Assembly: GCF_022601895.1 (NCBI RefSeq)
Contig: NZ_JAKVIO010000004.1
Location: forward strand, 62,001 to 126,000
Origin: Sphingomonas sp. LaA6.9
GTDB taxonomy: Bacteria; Pseudomonadota; Alphaproteobacteria; Sphingomonadales; Sphingomonadaceae
Reading direction: 5' to 3'
DNA length: 64,000 nt
Below, piece by piece: positions 15,810 through 23,555 of this stretch (position 1 is the first letter of the stretch; each line of letters opens with the position of its first letter). The position numbers were made by a program, and so were the translations under genes. The notes under the pieces were generated by a model. That model had not been told where the DNA came from. It was given only the letters and a program-made list of their open reading frames with translations, and searched no databases.

Positions 15810-16429
15810 GCCGTCCGCTGCTCATCACCGATTGCGACGAAGTGCTGCTCCACATGGTCAGCCATTTTCGCGCATGGCTCGACGAAGCGCACGATATCGA
15901 GTTCACCGCCGATGGCGGCGATTTCTCCAACGCCATGAAGCGCCGCATCGACGGCAGCTACCTCTCGCGTACCGAGATGTGGCCACTGCTTGGCGGCTTC
16001 TTCGATACCGAGATGCACCGCCAGACGCTCGTCCCGCATGCGCGCGAGGCACTGGCCGGGATCGCCGGCTTCGCGGATGTCGTGATCCTCACCAATCTCG
16101 AGGACCACCGCCAGGCGCACCGCGTCGAGCAGCTCCGCACCTTCGGGATCGATTATCCCGTCGTCACCAACCAGGGCGGCAAGGGCACCCCCGTCGCGCG
16201 GCTGCTCGACCAATATGGCCCCAGCGCCGCGGTATTCGTCGACGATCTTGCGCATCATCACCAGTCGGTCGCCGAGACGACGCCCGATGTTTGGCGGCTG
16301 CACATGATTTCGGAGCCGAGCCTCGCCCCCAATGTGCCCGCCGCCGCGCACGCGCACGCGCGGATCGATGACTGGCGCGAAGCTGCGGTCTGGATACGCG
16401 AGAAATTCGCGGTACAGGCGCACAACTGA
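15806..16429 (+). CDS. HAD superfamily hydrolase
   Basis: A 207-residue HAD-like phosphatase candidate. Motif I is ITDCDEVLLHMVSHF (residues about 7-21; nucleophile Asp in DCDEV, without the usual Thr at +4). Motif II appears as VILTNLEDHRQ, the Lys region as GGKGTPVARLL, and the acidic motif IV as AVFVDDLAHHH. A helical cap lies between motifs I and II. The start overlaps the DUF3572 stop (ATGA), implying coupled expression. The substrate is unknown. Confidence 0.82.
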   Translation: MSRPLLITDCDEVLLHMVSHFRAWLDEAHDIEFTADGGDFSNAMKRRIDGSYLSRTEMWPLLGGFFDTEMHRQTLVPHAREALAGIAGFADVVILTNLEDHRQAHRVEQLRTFGIDYPVVTNQGGKGTPVARLLDQYGPSAAVFVDDLAHHHQSVAETTPDVWRLHMISEPSLAPNVPAAAHAHARIDDWREAAVWIREKFAVQAHN

Positions 16430-16457
16430 TCCCCTCCCCCCAAACCGGAGCATAACC

Positions 16458-16922
16458 ATGAGCACGATCGCCGCCACCCTTGCCGAACTCGGCCTCAAGC
16501 TGCCCGTCGCGGCCGCCCCCGTTGCCGCCTATGTCCCTGCGGTCGAGGCGGGCGGGCTGCTCCATGTCTCGGGCCAGCTCCCCTTCAGGGACGGGCAGCT
16601 GATGACCGGCCGGCTGGGTGAGGACCGCGATGTCGACTATGGCTATGAGGCCGCGCAGAACTGCGGGCTGATGCTGGTCGCGCAGATCGAGAAGGCGCTG
16701 GGTTCGCTCGACCGCGTCGAGCGCATCGTGAAGCTTGGCGTGTTCATCAGCAGCGACGCACGCTTCACCGACCAGCCCAAGGTCGCCAATGGCGCGTCGG
16801 AGCTGATGGTCAAGCTGTTCGGCGACAATGGCCGCCATGCGCGCAGCGCGGTGGGCGTTCCCGTGCTGCCGCTGGGCGCGGTCGTCGAGGTGGATGCGAT
16901 CGTGGCTGTAAAGCCCGCCTGA
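16458..16922 (+). CDS. RidA family protein
   Basis: RidA proteins hydrolyse reactive enamine/imine intermediates released by PLP enzymes. The 154 residues have the long-form YjgF pattern: NPVAAYVPAVE-like start, LLHVSGQLPFRDGQL, the conserved NCGLMLVAQIEKALGSLDRVERIVKLGVFI, and the C-terminal ARSAVGVPVLPLGAVVEVDAIV with the Arg that binds carboxylates. The start at 16458 follows a GGAGCATAACC site. It is about 29 bp after the HAD gene and likely in its operon. Confidence 0.9.
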   Translation: MSTIAATLAELGLKLPVAAAPVAAYVPAVEAGGLLHVSGQLPFRDGQLMTGRLGEDRDVDYGYEAAQNCGLMLVAQIEKALGSLDRVERIVKLGVFISSDARFTDQPKVANGASELMVKLFGDNGRHARSAVGVPVLPLGAVVEVDAIVAVKPA

Positions 16923-16939
16923 GCCGCTGGTTTTTGATG

Positions 16940-17006
16940 AGGGCCCGATTCACGCCTTGCGGCGGAAGCGCCCGGGAGGCGCTTCCGCCTCAGACGACCA
17001 GGCCCT
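16940..17006. repeat. Palindromic intergenic repeat, family B, copy 3
   Basis: GGGCCCGATTCACGCC is followed by GGCGGAAGCGCC and GGCGCTTCCGCC hairpin arms and ends ACGACCAGGCCCT. It is more diverged from copies 1 and 2 but has the same plan. It lies between ridA and the downstream acyltransferase. Confidence 0.8.
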
Positions 17007-17019
17007 ATATTCGCTCGCG

Positions 17020-18159
17020 ATGAGCGAAGGCGATATCGTAGCGCGCATGGCGTCAGGGGTTGCGGCATTCGATGCCGCAGCCTGGGATGCGTGTGCGGGG
17101 GTAGACAACCCCTTTGTCAGCCACGCCTTTCTGTCGGCGCTCGAGGATTCGGGCAGCGCCACCGCAGCGGCGGGATGGCAGCCCGTGCCGATCGCGATCG
17201 ACCGGCCGGGCGGCATGGCGGGGGTGCTTCCCGCCTATGCCAAGAGCCACAGCCAGGGCGAATATGTGTTCGATCACGGCTGGGCCGACGCCTATGAGCG
17301 CGCAGGTGGGCGCTATTATCCCAAGCTCCAGATCGCGGTGCCCTTTTCGCCGGTGCCGGGTCCGCGCCTGCTGACGCATGACGACGAGGTCGCGCTCCAG
17401 CTGCTTGCAGCTGCCGAAACGGTAGTGCGGCAGAACGGCCTGAGCTCGGCGCATGCAACCTTCATCGCCCCCGATCAGGTGCCGCTGTTCGAGGCTGCGG
17501 GCTGGATGATCCGCGCCGACACGCAATATCACTGGCTCAACCGCGACTATGGCGACTTCGACGATTTTCTGGACGCGCTCGCGTCGCGCAAGCGCAAGGC
17601 GGTGCGCAAGGAGCGCAGCGCGGCGGTGCAGGGGCTCGACATCGTCCACCTCCAGGGCAGCGACATCGAGGAGCGCCATTGGGACGCGTTCTGGGAATTC
17701 TATCAGGATACCGGCGCGCGCAAATGGGGCCGGCCCTATCTGACGCGATCCTTTTTCAGCCTGCTCAGCGAACGCATGGCCGACAAAATCCTGCTGATCA
17801 TGGCGCTCCGCAACGGGCGACCGATCGCGGGCGCGCTCAACATCATCGGTGCCGACACGCTCTATGGCCGCTACTGGGGCTGCGTAGAGGACGTGCCCTT
17901 CCTCCATTTCGAGCTGTGCTATTATCAGGCGATCGACGCCGCGATCGCGCGCGGGCTTTCGCGCGTCGAGGCCGGAGCGCAGGGCGACCACAAGCTCGCG
18001 CGCGGCTATGAGCCCGTCCCGACATTCTCGGCGCACTATATCGCCGACAAGGGCTTTCGCGCCGCGATTGCCGACTTCCTCGAACGCGAACGGCAGGCGG
18101 TGGCGCACGACATCGCGGCGCTCACCGAAATGGGGCCCTTCAGGCGCGACCGCGCTTAG
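17020..18159 (+). CDS. FemAB/GNAT-like protein (PF04339 type)
   Basis: A 379-residue member of the bacterial FemAB-like acyltransferase group (DUF482): NPFVSHAFLSALEDSGSAT near the start, HSQGEYVFDHGWADAYERAG with YYPKLQIAVPFSPVPGPRLL, SRKRKAVRKERSA in the central acceptor region, and C-terminal VEAGAQGDHKLARGYEPV. The family is often annotated as involved in peptidoglycan or peptide-bond formation on acyl acceptors, but the reaction is unproven. It lies immediately upstream of, and convergent with, murA. A second, unrelated FemAB-like gene lies on the other side of murA. Confidence 0.87.
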   Translation: MSEGDIVARMASGVAAFDAAAWDACAGVDNPFVSHAFLSALEDSGSATAAAGWQPVPIAIDRPGGMAGVLPAYAKSHSQGEYVFDHGWADAYERAGGRYYPKLQIAVPFSPVPGPRLLTHDDEVALQLLAAAETVVRQNGLSSAHATFIAPDQVPLFEAAGWMIRADTQYHWLNRDYGDFDDFLDALASRKRKAVRKERSAAVQGLDIVHLQGSDIEERHWDAFWEFYQDTGARKWGRPYLTRSFFSLLSERMADKILLIMALRNGRPIAGALNIIGADTLYGRYWGCVEDVPFLHFELCYYQAIDAAIARGLSRVEAGAQGDHKLARGYEPVPTFSAHYIADKGFRAAIADFLERERQAVAHDIAALTEMGPFRRDRA

Positions 18160-18160
18160 C

Positions 18161-18220
18161 GCCCGATCGTTTGAGGTGGAAGCGCTCTGCGCTTCCGCCG
18201 AAAGCGTGAATCAAGGTCTG
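18161..18220. repeat. Palindromic intergenic repeat, family B, copy 4 (inverted)
   Basis: GCCCGATCGTTTGAGGTGGA, a GGAAGCGC and GCGCTTCC hairpin, then GAAAGCGTGAATCAAGGTC. It is in reverse orientation to copies 1-3 and fills the 65 bp between the convergent stops of the FemAB-like gene and murA, so it probably doubles as a transcript 3' end. Confidence 0.82.
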
Positions 18221-18224
18221 ACCG

Positions 18225-19508
18225 TCAGCCAGCGCTGACGCGCTCGATGTCCGCTCCCACCGCCTGGAGCTTTTCCTCGAGCCGCTCATAGCCGCGATCG
18301 AGGTGATAGACGCGGTTGACCTGGGTTTCACCCTCGGCCGCCAGCCCCGCGATGATGAGGCTCATCGAGGCGCGCAGATCGGTCGCCATCACCGGCGCGC
18401 CGTTGAGCTTGTCCACCCCGCGCACGACGGCCGCACGCCCGCGCACCTCGATATCGGCGCCCATCCGCGCGAGCTCGGGGACGTGCATGTAGCGGTTCTC
18501 GAAGATCGTCTCGGTGAGCAGGCTCGCGCCGTCTGCGAGCGTCAGCATCGCCATGAACTGCGCCTGCATGTCGGTCGCGAAGCCCGGAAAGGGTGCGGTC
18601 GAGAGCGTGAGCGGGCGCAGCTTGCCATCCGCCGATACATGGATCGAATTGCGCTTTTCCTCGACGGTCACGCCCGCATCGCGGAGCGCCGCGAGCGTCG
18701 CGCCCATGTCTTCCGCACGCGCGCCGACGAGTTCGAGCGATCCGCCGGTGATCGCCGCGGCGCAGGCATAGCTGCCCGCCTCGATGCGGTCGGGCATCAC
18801 CTGATAGGTCGCACCGTGAAGCCGGTCGACGCCCTCGATGATCAGCGTCTCGGTGCCGATGCCGTCGATCCGCGCGCCCATCGCGACGAGGCAGTTGCAC
18901 AGATCGACGATCTCGGGCTCGCGCGCCGCATTTTCGAGGCGCGTCGTGCCCTTCGCCAGCACCGCTGCCATCACGACGTTTTCGGTCGCGCCGACCGAGA
19001 CGACGGGGAAGGTGTAGCTGCCGCCGGGCAGCCGCCCGCCGGGTGCGGTCGCCTTCACATAGCCCGCAGCCAGCTCGATCTCGGCGCCGATCGCTTCGAG
19101 CGCTTTCAGGTGCAGGTCGATCGGGCGGTTGCCGATCGCACAGCCACCGGGCAGCGACACCGTCGCCTCGCCCGCGCGTGCAACGAGCGGACCGAGTACC
19201 AGGATCGAGGCGCGCATCTTGCGGACGATGTCATAGGGCGCGACCGTCGACGTGACACGTCCCGCGCGCATCGTCATCACGCGACCGAAATCCTCGGGTC
19301 GCGCGCCCTCGACCATCGTCGAAACGCCGAGCTGGTTCAGAAGATGACCGAAACCATCGACATCCGCGAGGCGGGGCAGGTTGCGCAGCGTCAGCGGCTC
19401 ATCGGTGAGCAGCGCGCAGGGCATGAGCGTCAATGCGGAGTTCTTCGCGCCCGAAATGGGGAGCTTGCCGGAAAGGCGATTGCCGCCGCGGATGATGATG
19501 CTGTCCAT
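18225..19508 (-). CDS. murA: UDP-N-acetylglucosamine 1-carboxyvinyltransferase MurA
   Basis: MurA transfers enolpyruvate from PEP to UDP-GlcNAc, the first committed step of peptidoglycan synthesis in the cytoplasm. The 427 residues match the family. The N-terminus has [24 protein letters not shown], with the conserved Lys-Asn. The active-site cysteine is in [16 protein letters not shown], so the enzyme should be of the fosfomycin-sensitive type. The C-terminal catalytic Asp/Glu region [13 protein letters not shown] and [13 protein letters not shown] are present. It starts 44 bp after the second FemAB-like gene, on the same strand. Confidence 0.97.
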   Translation of the reverse strand: MDSIIIRGGNRLSGKLPISGAKNSALTLMPCALLTDEPLTLRNLPRLADVDGFGHLLNQLGVSTMVEGARPEDFGRVMTMRAGRVTSTVAPYDIVRKMRASILVLGPLVARAGEATVSLPGGCAIGNRPIDLHLKALEAIGAEIELAAGYVKATAPGGRLPGGSYTFPVVSVGATENVVMAAVLAKGTTRLENAAREPEIVDLCNCLVAMGARIDGIGTETLIIEGVDRLHGATYQVMPDRIEAGSYACAAAITGGSLELVGARAEDMGATLAALRDAGVTVEEKRNSIHVSADGKLRPLTLSTAPFPGFATDMQAQFMAMLTLADGASLLTETIFENRYMHVPELARMGADIEVRGRAAVVRGVDKLNGAPVMATDLRASMSLIIAGLAAEGETQVNRVYHLDRGYERLEEKLQAVGADIERVSAG

Positions 19509-19552
19509 CTCCGGGCTTCTACTATTTCGTCACGCTTTCGCAAGCGGCGGCG

Positions 19553-20650
19553 CTATTGCCCCGTCACGCTCCAGAGCCGCCCGAAGACGCGCGCCAGCGT
19601 CGCTGGCAGGCCGGGCGCGGCGAAGAGCAGATCGACGATCTCGGGTCCCTGCTCGGCCCCGATCACGCGCTTGTAACCGCTGTCCCCGGCGCCCCAGTCC
19701 ACCCGCCCTATCCCGTCCTCGGCCGCGCGGACGAGATTGCGGTAATAGAGCAGCTTCCCCGGACTGTGCTTCGAAAAGACGGGGTCGTAACTGTTGGCGA
19801 TCGCGTATTTGATGCGCCGCTGGTTGAGATCGAAGGAAAAGGCCGCGGGCTTTCCCTCGACATAAAGGATAGCGGCCCACATGGCAGCGGCGATCTCGGG
19901 ATCCTCAGCGGCGGCGCGCCAAAAGCCGCCATGACCGGCCTGCGTGAACTTTGCGTCCGCGCCGTCGGTGCGCTCTGCGATCCAGCTCTTCTCTTCTATC
20001 GCCGCGAGATCGTCGAAGACCTCGGGCGTCCAGTCGCTGCCGCTGACGAAGCGCCATTCGAGCGCGCCATGCGCGGCGAGATGCTTCTCGTGGAACCGGT
20101 TCTTGCGGAGCGTCGAATTGCGCGGCCAATTACCCTCGGCGCAGGCCGCGTCGATATCGAGCAGATAGCTCGTCGCGATGCGGCGCGAAAGCGCGCGCCA
20201 TCCTGCTGCCTCGGCCACTGTGCGCAACCGCATCAGCGCGGGATCATCGGCATAGACGGGTCCGATACGGAGCAGGCGCGTGTCGCGCCCAAGCGCCTCG
20301 AGTGCGGCGCCAAGCTCGTCATCGCGCGCATCCTCGGCCAGCGGGAAGCTGCGAAAGGGCCAGTAGCAGCCGGGCAGCGCCGCAGCGCGCAGCCATGCCG
20401 GCCCCCTGGGCACCAGCGGTAGCGCGAGCGCCACGGCGCCATCGGCGCGTGTGACGCTGACCGTCCAGGCCTGGTTGGCGGCGCCATAATGCGCGAGTGC
20501 CGCGGCGAACCATCCGCGTCGCAGGAAGCGGTGGGTGTCGGGCGCTGCGGCGGCGGCTGCGTCGAGCGCGGGCGAAAGCCCGCATGTCCGCTCCACCACG
20601 CAAAGCGGCGCTGCGCCGGCAAGGGCGTCGGGCATGACGGGCCTGTTCAT
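19553..20650 (-). CDS. GNAT-family acyltransferase (CelD/BcsL, FemAB-like)
   Basis: A 365-residue protein of the BioF2-like/CelD acetyltransferase group. Seen are LALPLVPRGPAWLRAAALPGCYWPF in the N-terminal lobe, the central STLRKNRFHEKHLAAHGALEW typical of the family, EKSWIAERTDGADAKF, and the C-terminal LNQRRIKYAIANSYDPVFSKHSPGKLLYYRNLVRAAEDG. Members occur in polysaccharide or envelope loci; the substrate is unknown. It is the likely first gene of a murA operon. The start could be either 20650 or the ATG five codons later. Confidence 0.85.
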   Translation of the reverse strand: MNRPVMPDALAGAAPLCVVERTCGLSPALDAAAAAAPDTHRFLRRGWFAAALAHYGAANQAWTVSVTRADGAVALALPLVPRGPAWLRAAALPGCYWPFRSFPLAEDARDDELGAALEALGRDTRLLRIGPVYADDPALMRLRTVAEAAGWRALSRRIATSYLLDIDAACAEGNWPRNSTLRKNRFHEKHLAAHGALEWRFVSGSDWTPEVFDDLAAIEEKSWIAERTDGADAKFTQAGHGGFWRAAAEDPEIAAAMWAAILYVEGKPAAFSFDLNQRRIKYAIANSYDPVFSKHSPGKLLYYRNLVRAAEDGIGRVDWGAGDSGYKRVIGAEQGPEIVDLLFAAPGLPATLARVFGRLWSVTGQ

Positions 20651-20730
20651 CGAACGCGCATGTAGCGTGATCGGGTTACCAAGCCGTGAGCCTCTTGACC
20701 CGCATGCCCGCGTCGCGTCATTTCAGGCGC

Positions 20731-21219
20731 ATGGAAGCCGCGCCCGCCGTCACCACCATCGCACAAGCGATCCAGCTCTCGGTTGCACCGGTCTTCCTGC
20801 TCGCGGGGATTGGCGCAATCCTCAACCTGCTCGCCTCACGGCTGTCGCGCGTCATCGATCGCTCACGCGTGCTCGAAGTCCTCTATCCGCAGAGCACGGG
20901 CGTGGAGCATGAGCGTCACGTCTGGGAACTCAGGTTACTCGATCGGCGCATGATGCTGGTCAACGCTGCGATTTTCCTGATCGTGTCGAGCGCGATCGCG
21001 ATCGCGCTGGTGGTCGCGGTGCTCTTCGTCGCCGAGCTGACGCATCTCAAGATCGGCAATATTGTCGCCATCGCCTTCATCCTGGCAATGCTGCTGTTCG
21101 TGTCGGGCCTGATCCTGTTCCTGATCGAGACGCGCGTCGCAATCCAGGCCTTCCGCATCCGCGAGGAACTGCTCGAACGCGGCACGCCATCGCCGAGCGC
21201 CAACCGCAAAATGTCTTGA
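20731..21219 (+). CDS. DUF2721 family membrane protein
   Basis: This protein of about 162 residues has the DUF2721 layout: TTIAQAIQLSVAPVFLLAGIGAILNLLASRLSRVIDRSR, then a helix pair (MLVNAAIFLIVSSAIAIALVVAVLFV and GNIVAIAFILAMLLFVSGLILFLIE) and a charged tail. It has three hydrophobic helices and no known function. An in-frame ATG at 20686 would add 15 basic residues; the start at 20731 gives a family-like N-terminus. It is divergent from the FemAB-like gene. Confidence 0.82.
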   Translation: MEAAPAVTTIAQAIQLSVAPVFLLAGIGAILNLLASRLSRVIDRSRVLEVLYPQSTGVEHERHVWELRLLDRRMMLVNAAIFLIVSSAIAIALVVAVLFVAELTHLKIGNIVAIAFILAMLLFVSGLILFLIETRVAIQAFRIREELLERGTPSPSANRKMS

Positions 21220-21293
21220 CGCGATCGCTGCTCCTGCCGCTTATCGGCTGACGTCGCCGTTCCATTGCGCGCGACGTTTACTGGGGGAAATCA

Positions 21294-21989
21294 ATGTTGA
21301 AAGCCGTATTTGCGCTCGCGCTCGTCGCGATCGCCATGCCTGTCGACGCCAAGCAGCGTCGCGTTGTAGAGCCGTTGCCTGCCGAGATCGTAAACAACAA
21401 CCATGTCGTCGCGGTCACGGTCTCGATCAGCCCGCTGGCGCAGGAAAAGTTCGTCAAGTTCGAGGAGAAGGCCGCCGAGAAGCGCGCCGCGGCCGGGCTG
21501 CAGCCGGTAACGCTGGAAACCACGTTCGACACGCGCCCGAACGAAGACGAATATGCCACGCTGCCCTTTCAGACGATGTTCCCGCTGGTCATGCAGGACG
21601 TGACGCGCGAATGGGGGCTGACGGGCGGACAACCGGTGAAGCTGGTGGTGACGATCGATACGCTCAAGACCGCGAGCGCTGCGATGGCGATCCTCGTTTC
21701 GGGAAGCTCGGACCAGCTTGCGGGCATCGTCGAGGTCGTCGATCCGGCAACGAATGCGAGCCTGGGGTCGTTCTATGTCGACGTCGTCAACAGCCATAGC
21801 GGCTGGGGCGGCATGCTGATGCGTGGCGGCGGCGTGCGCGAGAAGCTGGTCGAGGAGTTCGGCCTGGAAAGCGCGCGCATCCTAGCGGGCAGCACCAAGA
21901 AGGACCTGAAAGCACGGCAGAAGCAGCGTGAAAAGGCCGCAAAGGCGCGTGCCGAAGGGTCCGACACCACGGGCGCCGGCGGACAATGA
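21294..21989 (+). CDS. Putative secreted protein of unknown function
   Basis: The 231 residues start with a signal peptide (MLKAVFALALVAIAMPVDA, cleavage near residue 19). The mature part has VAVTVSISPLAQEKFVKFEEKAAEKRAA, PVKLVVTIDTLKTASAAMAILVSGSSDQL and AGIVEVVDPATNASLGSFYVDVVN, which resembles periplasmic proteins that test as outer-membrane-associated lipoprotein-like folds, but I cannot name the family. The C-terminus is lysine-rich (KKDLKARQKQREKAAKAR). A GGGGGAAA ribosome-binding site precedes it. Its stop overlaps the next gene's start. Confidence 0.7.
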   Translation: MLKAVFALALVAIAMPVDAKQRRVVEPLPAEIVNNNHVVAVTVSISPLAQEKFVKFEEKAAEKRAAAGLQPVTLETTFDTRPNEDEYATLPFQTMFPLVMQDVTREWGLTGGQPVKLVVTIDTLKTASAAMAILVSGSSDQLAGIVEVVDPATNASLGSFYVDVVNSHSGWGGMLMRGGGVREKLVEEFGLESARILAGSTKKDLKARQKQREKAAKARAEGSDTTGAGGQ

Positions 21990-22585
21990 GGGTCCGGGCA
22001 TATGCGAGGGCGGCGATCGCCGCCCTCGCGCTTGCGGGCACGCAGGCCGGGGCGCGGATCGTCGATTATCGCATCGACCCGGCGACGCTGGAAAAGGCCG
22101 CGGCCGACCAGCTCGACGGCCCCATGTCGCCCGCACCCGCGCGCGGCTCGATCGAGCTGGCCTTTGCCGCGGGCGCCGACATCGATCATGTCACCATCTC
22201 GGCTGGCGTCGCCTGTTCGGCCTACAAGATCGAGAATCCCGTCACCGAGCTGCTGCCGACGCTGCTCGCGGCCTGGGACGCCGATGGAAGGCTGGGCGGC
22301 GACGGAGCGGCCACGCTGCGGCTGACCGGCGCCAGCTCGTTCAACCGCTGCGTCCAGCTCAAGGAGTTCGACGGCCGCTGCATCACGCGCGTCAAGCTGG
22401 CCGGATCGCTGACGGTGCCCGCCGATGGCGGTTCTGTACGGCAGATTCCCGTCGCCGCGACCGTCGAGCGATCGGGGAGTGTGGGTGCATTTTGCAGCAA
22501 TCTCGCGCGCTTCGTCGGCATCGTCAGTCGCGAGGCGGGGATCGCGCTGATTGCCGATGCACGGGGCAAGCTCGAACTGCCATAG
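21986..22585 (+). CDS. Putative secreted protein of unknown function
   Basis: The 199 residues begin with a signal peptide (MRVRAYARAAIAALALAGTQAGA). The mature part is rich in beta-type segments, with four cysteines (ACSAYK, NRCVQL, GRCITR, AFCSNL) that could form two disulfides, consistent with the periplasm. It overlaps the preceding secreted-protein gene as ATGA, so the two are coupled and probably act together. The family is not recognised. The 3' end abuts the candidate small RNA on the other strand. Confidence 0.7.
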   Translation: MRVRAYARAAIAALALAGTQAGARIVDYRIDPATLEKAAADQLDGPMSPAPARGSIELAFAAGADIDHVTISAGVACSAYKIENPVTELLPTLLAAWDADGRLGGDGAATLRLTGASSFNRCVQLKEFDGRCITRVKLAGSLTVPADGGSVRQIPVAATVERSGSVGAFCSNLARFVGIVSREAGIALIADARGKLELP

Positions 22586-22595
22586 CGGCAGATAT

Positions 22596-22627
22596 GAAAA
22601 GAGGCTGCCGGGCCCTGCGGCCCGGCA
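22596..22627 (-). terminator. Rho-independent terminator of a minus-strand transcript
   Basis: On the minus strand a TGCCGGGCC and GGCCCGGCA stem with a 4-base loop is followed by GCCTCTTTTC. On the plus strand no T-run follows, so it belongs to the small minus-strand transcript rather than to the secreted-protein genes. Confidence 0.7.
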
Positions 22628-22684
22628 ACCCCCTGACATGGTCAGCGGCCGGAAGTTCCAGCCCGGGAGACCATGATCGCGCTA

Positions 22685-22741
22685 TTAGCGGCGCGTCTCC
22701 CGAACGGACTGAACCGACCTCATTGCTGAACCATGAGACAT
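22685..22741 (-). CDS. Leader-like small ORF, 18 codons
   Basis: ATG to TAA encodes MSHGSAMRSVQSVRETRR, immediately followed by a second stop TAG. GGAGG is 7 bases before the ATG, in a string fully complementary to the 16S rRNA 3' end. The last codons lie inside the 22664-22702 hairpin, as in a leader peptide whose translation would open or hold an RNA structure. No downstream gene on this strand follows the terminator closely, so attenuation of a neighbour is not obvious. Whether it is translated is unknown. Confidence 0.45.
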   Translation of the reverse strand: MSHGSAMRSVQSVRETRR

Positions 22742-22878
22742 CGGATCACCTCCTTTCGCTATGTTGAAGCCCTTGGTGCCTTAGGCACGCATCATGTGTG
22801 AATCATCCCGAGTCGCGACACAAGACTTGTATATTTATTTTTTTCGGGCAATCATCGACAGCTCGTGCCCAGTCGGCC

Positions 22879-23415
22879 TCAGCCGCGGCAATCCTCCACA
22901 ACACGCGCAAATTCGGCCCAGTTGGGAACCACCATATCTTGTGCCCCGTCGAGCTGGACGAGCACGCGTCCGCGGCTGAACGCGATCTTGTCCAGAAAGG
23001 GGTCCGAGGCGGCGATGCTCGCCACCAGCTGCGGCGGCGTGGCGCCCGCGTCGGTGGCCGCATAGCTCTGCTCGCCCTCGGTAGCACGCAGCGTCAGGCG
23101 CGACGGCTTCGCCGGATCGATCACGCCGGGACGCGCGAGCAGGATGCGCCGCTGGGCGCGATCACAGCGCACCGAGAGTTCCGCCCCCGCGCCGATGCGC
23201 CCGAAGGCGGCGGATGAACCGCCGGCACCGGGCAGATAGCTCCAGTCGCCCGCGGCGACGGGCCAGTCGCGCCAGTCGCTCGACAATGGCGCGGGTGCCG
23301 GGGGTGGAGGCGGTGCAACCGGAGCCGGGGGCGACGGAGGCGGTGCCTTGGGCGCAACGCACGCGGCGGGCAAAGCCATCAGACCCAGAACCGGAACGAG
23401 CATCGAACGACGCAT
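22879..23415 (-). CDS. Putative secreted protein or lipoprotein with proline-rich linker
   Basis: The 178 residues begin with a signal peptide ending LGLMALPAACVAP (a weak lipobox, PAAC), followed by a proline-rich linker of about 25 residues (PPPSPPAPVAPPPPPAPAP) and a small domain: DWRDWPVAAGDWSYLPG, AELSVRCDRAQRRILLARPG, then SRGRVLVQLDGAQDMVVPNWAEFARVVEDCRG. Two Cys may pair. The composition suggests an envelope protein held off the membrane by the linker. Start ATG at 23415 is chosen for the signal peptide. The family is not recognised. Confidence 0.72.
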   Translation of the reverse strand: MRRSMLVPVLGLMALPAACVAPKAPPPSPPAPVAPPPPPAPAPLSSDWRDWPVAAGDWSYLPGAGGSSAAFGRIGAGAELSVRCDRAQRRILLARPGVIDPAKPSRLTLRATEGEQSYAATDAGATPPQLVASIAASDPFLDKIAFSRGRVLVQLDGAQDMVVPNWAEFARVVEDCRG

Positions 23416-23555
23416 GCTACCCCTCACCAACGAACCGAAAAAGTTGCGCAAGCATAAGGATGATCGTCCCCGGCACAAGCCGCGCCCGTCGCTGCCGTGC
23501 GCTTGCCGGTCGCGCATCTCTGTCTCATAAGGCCCGCAAACCAAGGGGGGAGCGA

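Larger units (their letters stand above)
22596..22800 (-). ncRNA. Candidate structured small RNA or leader with an 18-codon ORF
   Basis: The 297-base gap between 22585 and 22883 holds, on the minus strand, a perfect Shine-Dalgarno (AAAGGAGGTGATCC), an 18-codon ORF, a long hairpin made by CGGGAGAC and GTCTCCCG at 22664-22702 (with inner GCGC pairs), a CTGAC and GTCAG hairpin at 22632-22644, and a terminator. The 5' end is a guess. No matching known RNA family comes to mind. Confidence 0.55.

Noticed and set aside
22742-22756. Plus-strand GGATCACCTCCTTT identical to the 16S rRNA 3' end
   Set aside because: No other 16S sequence is nearby. It is better read as a perfect Shine-Dalgarno on the minus strand.
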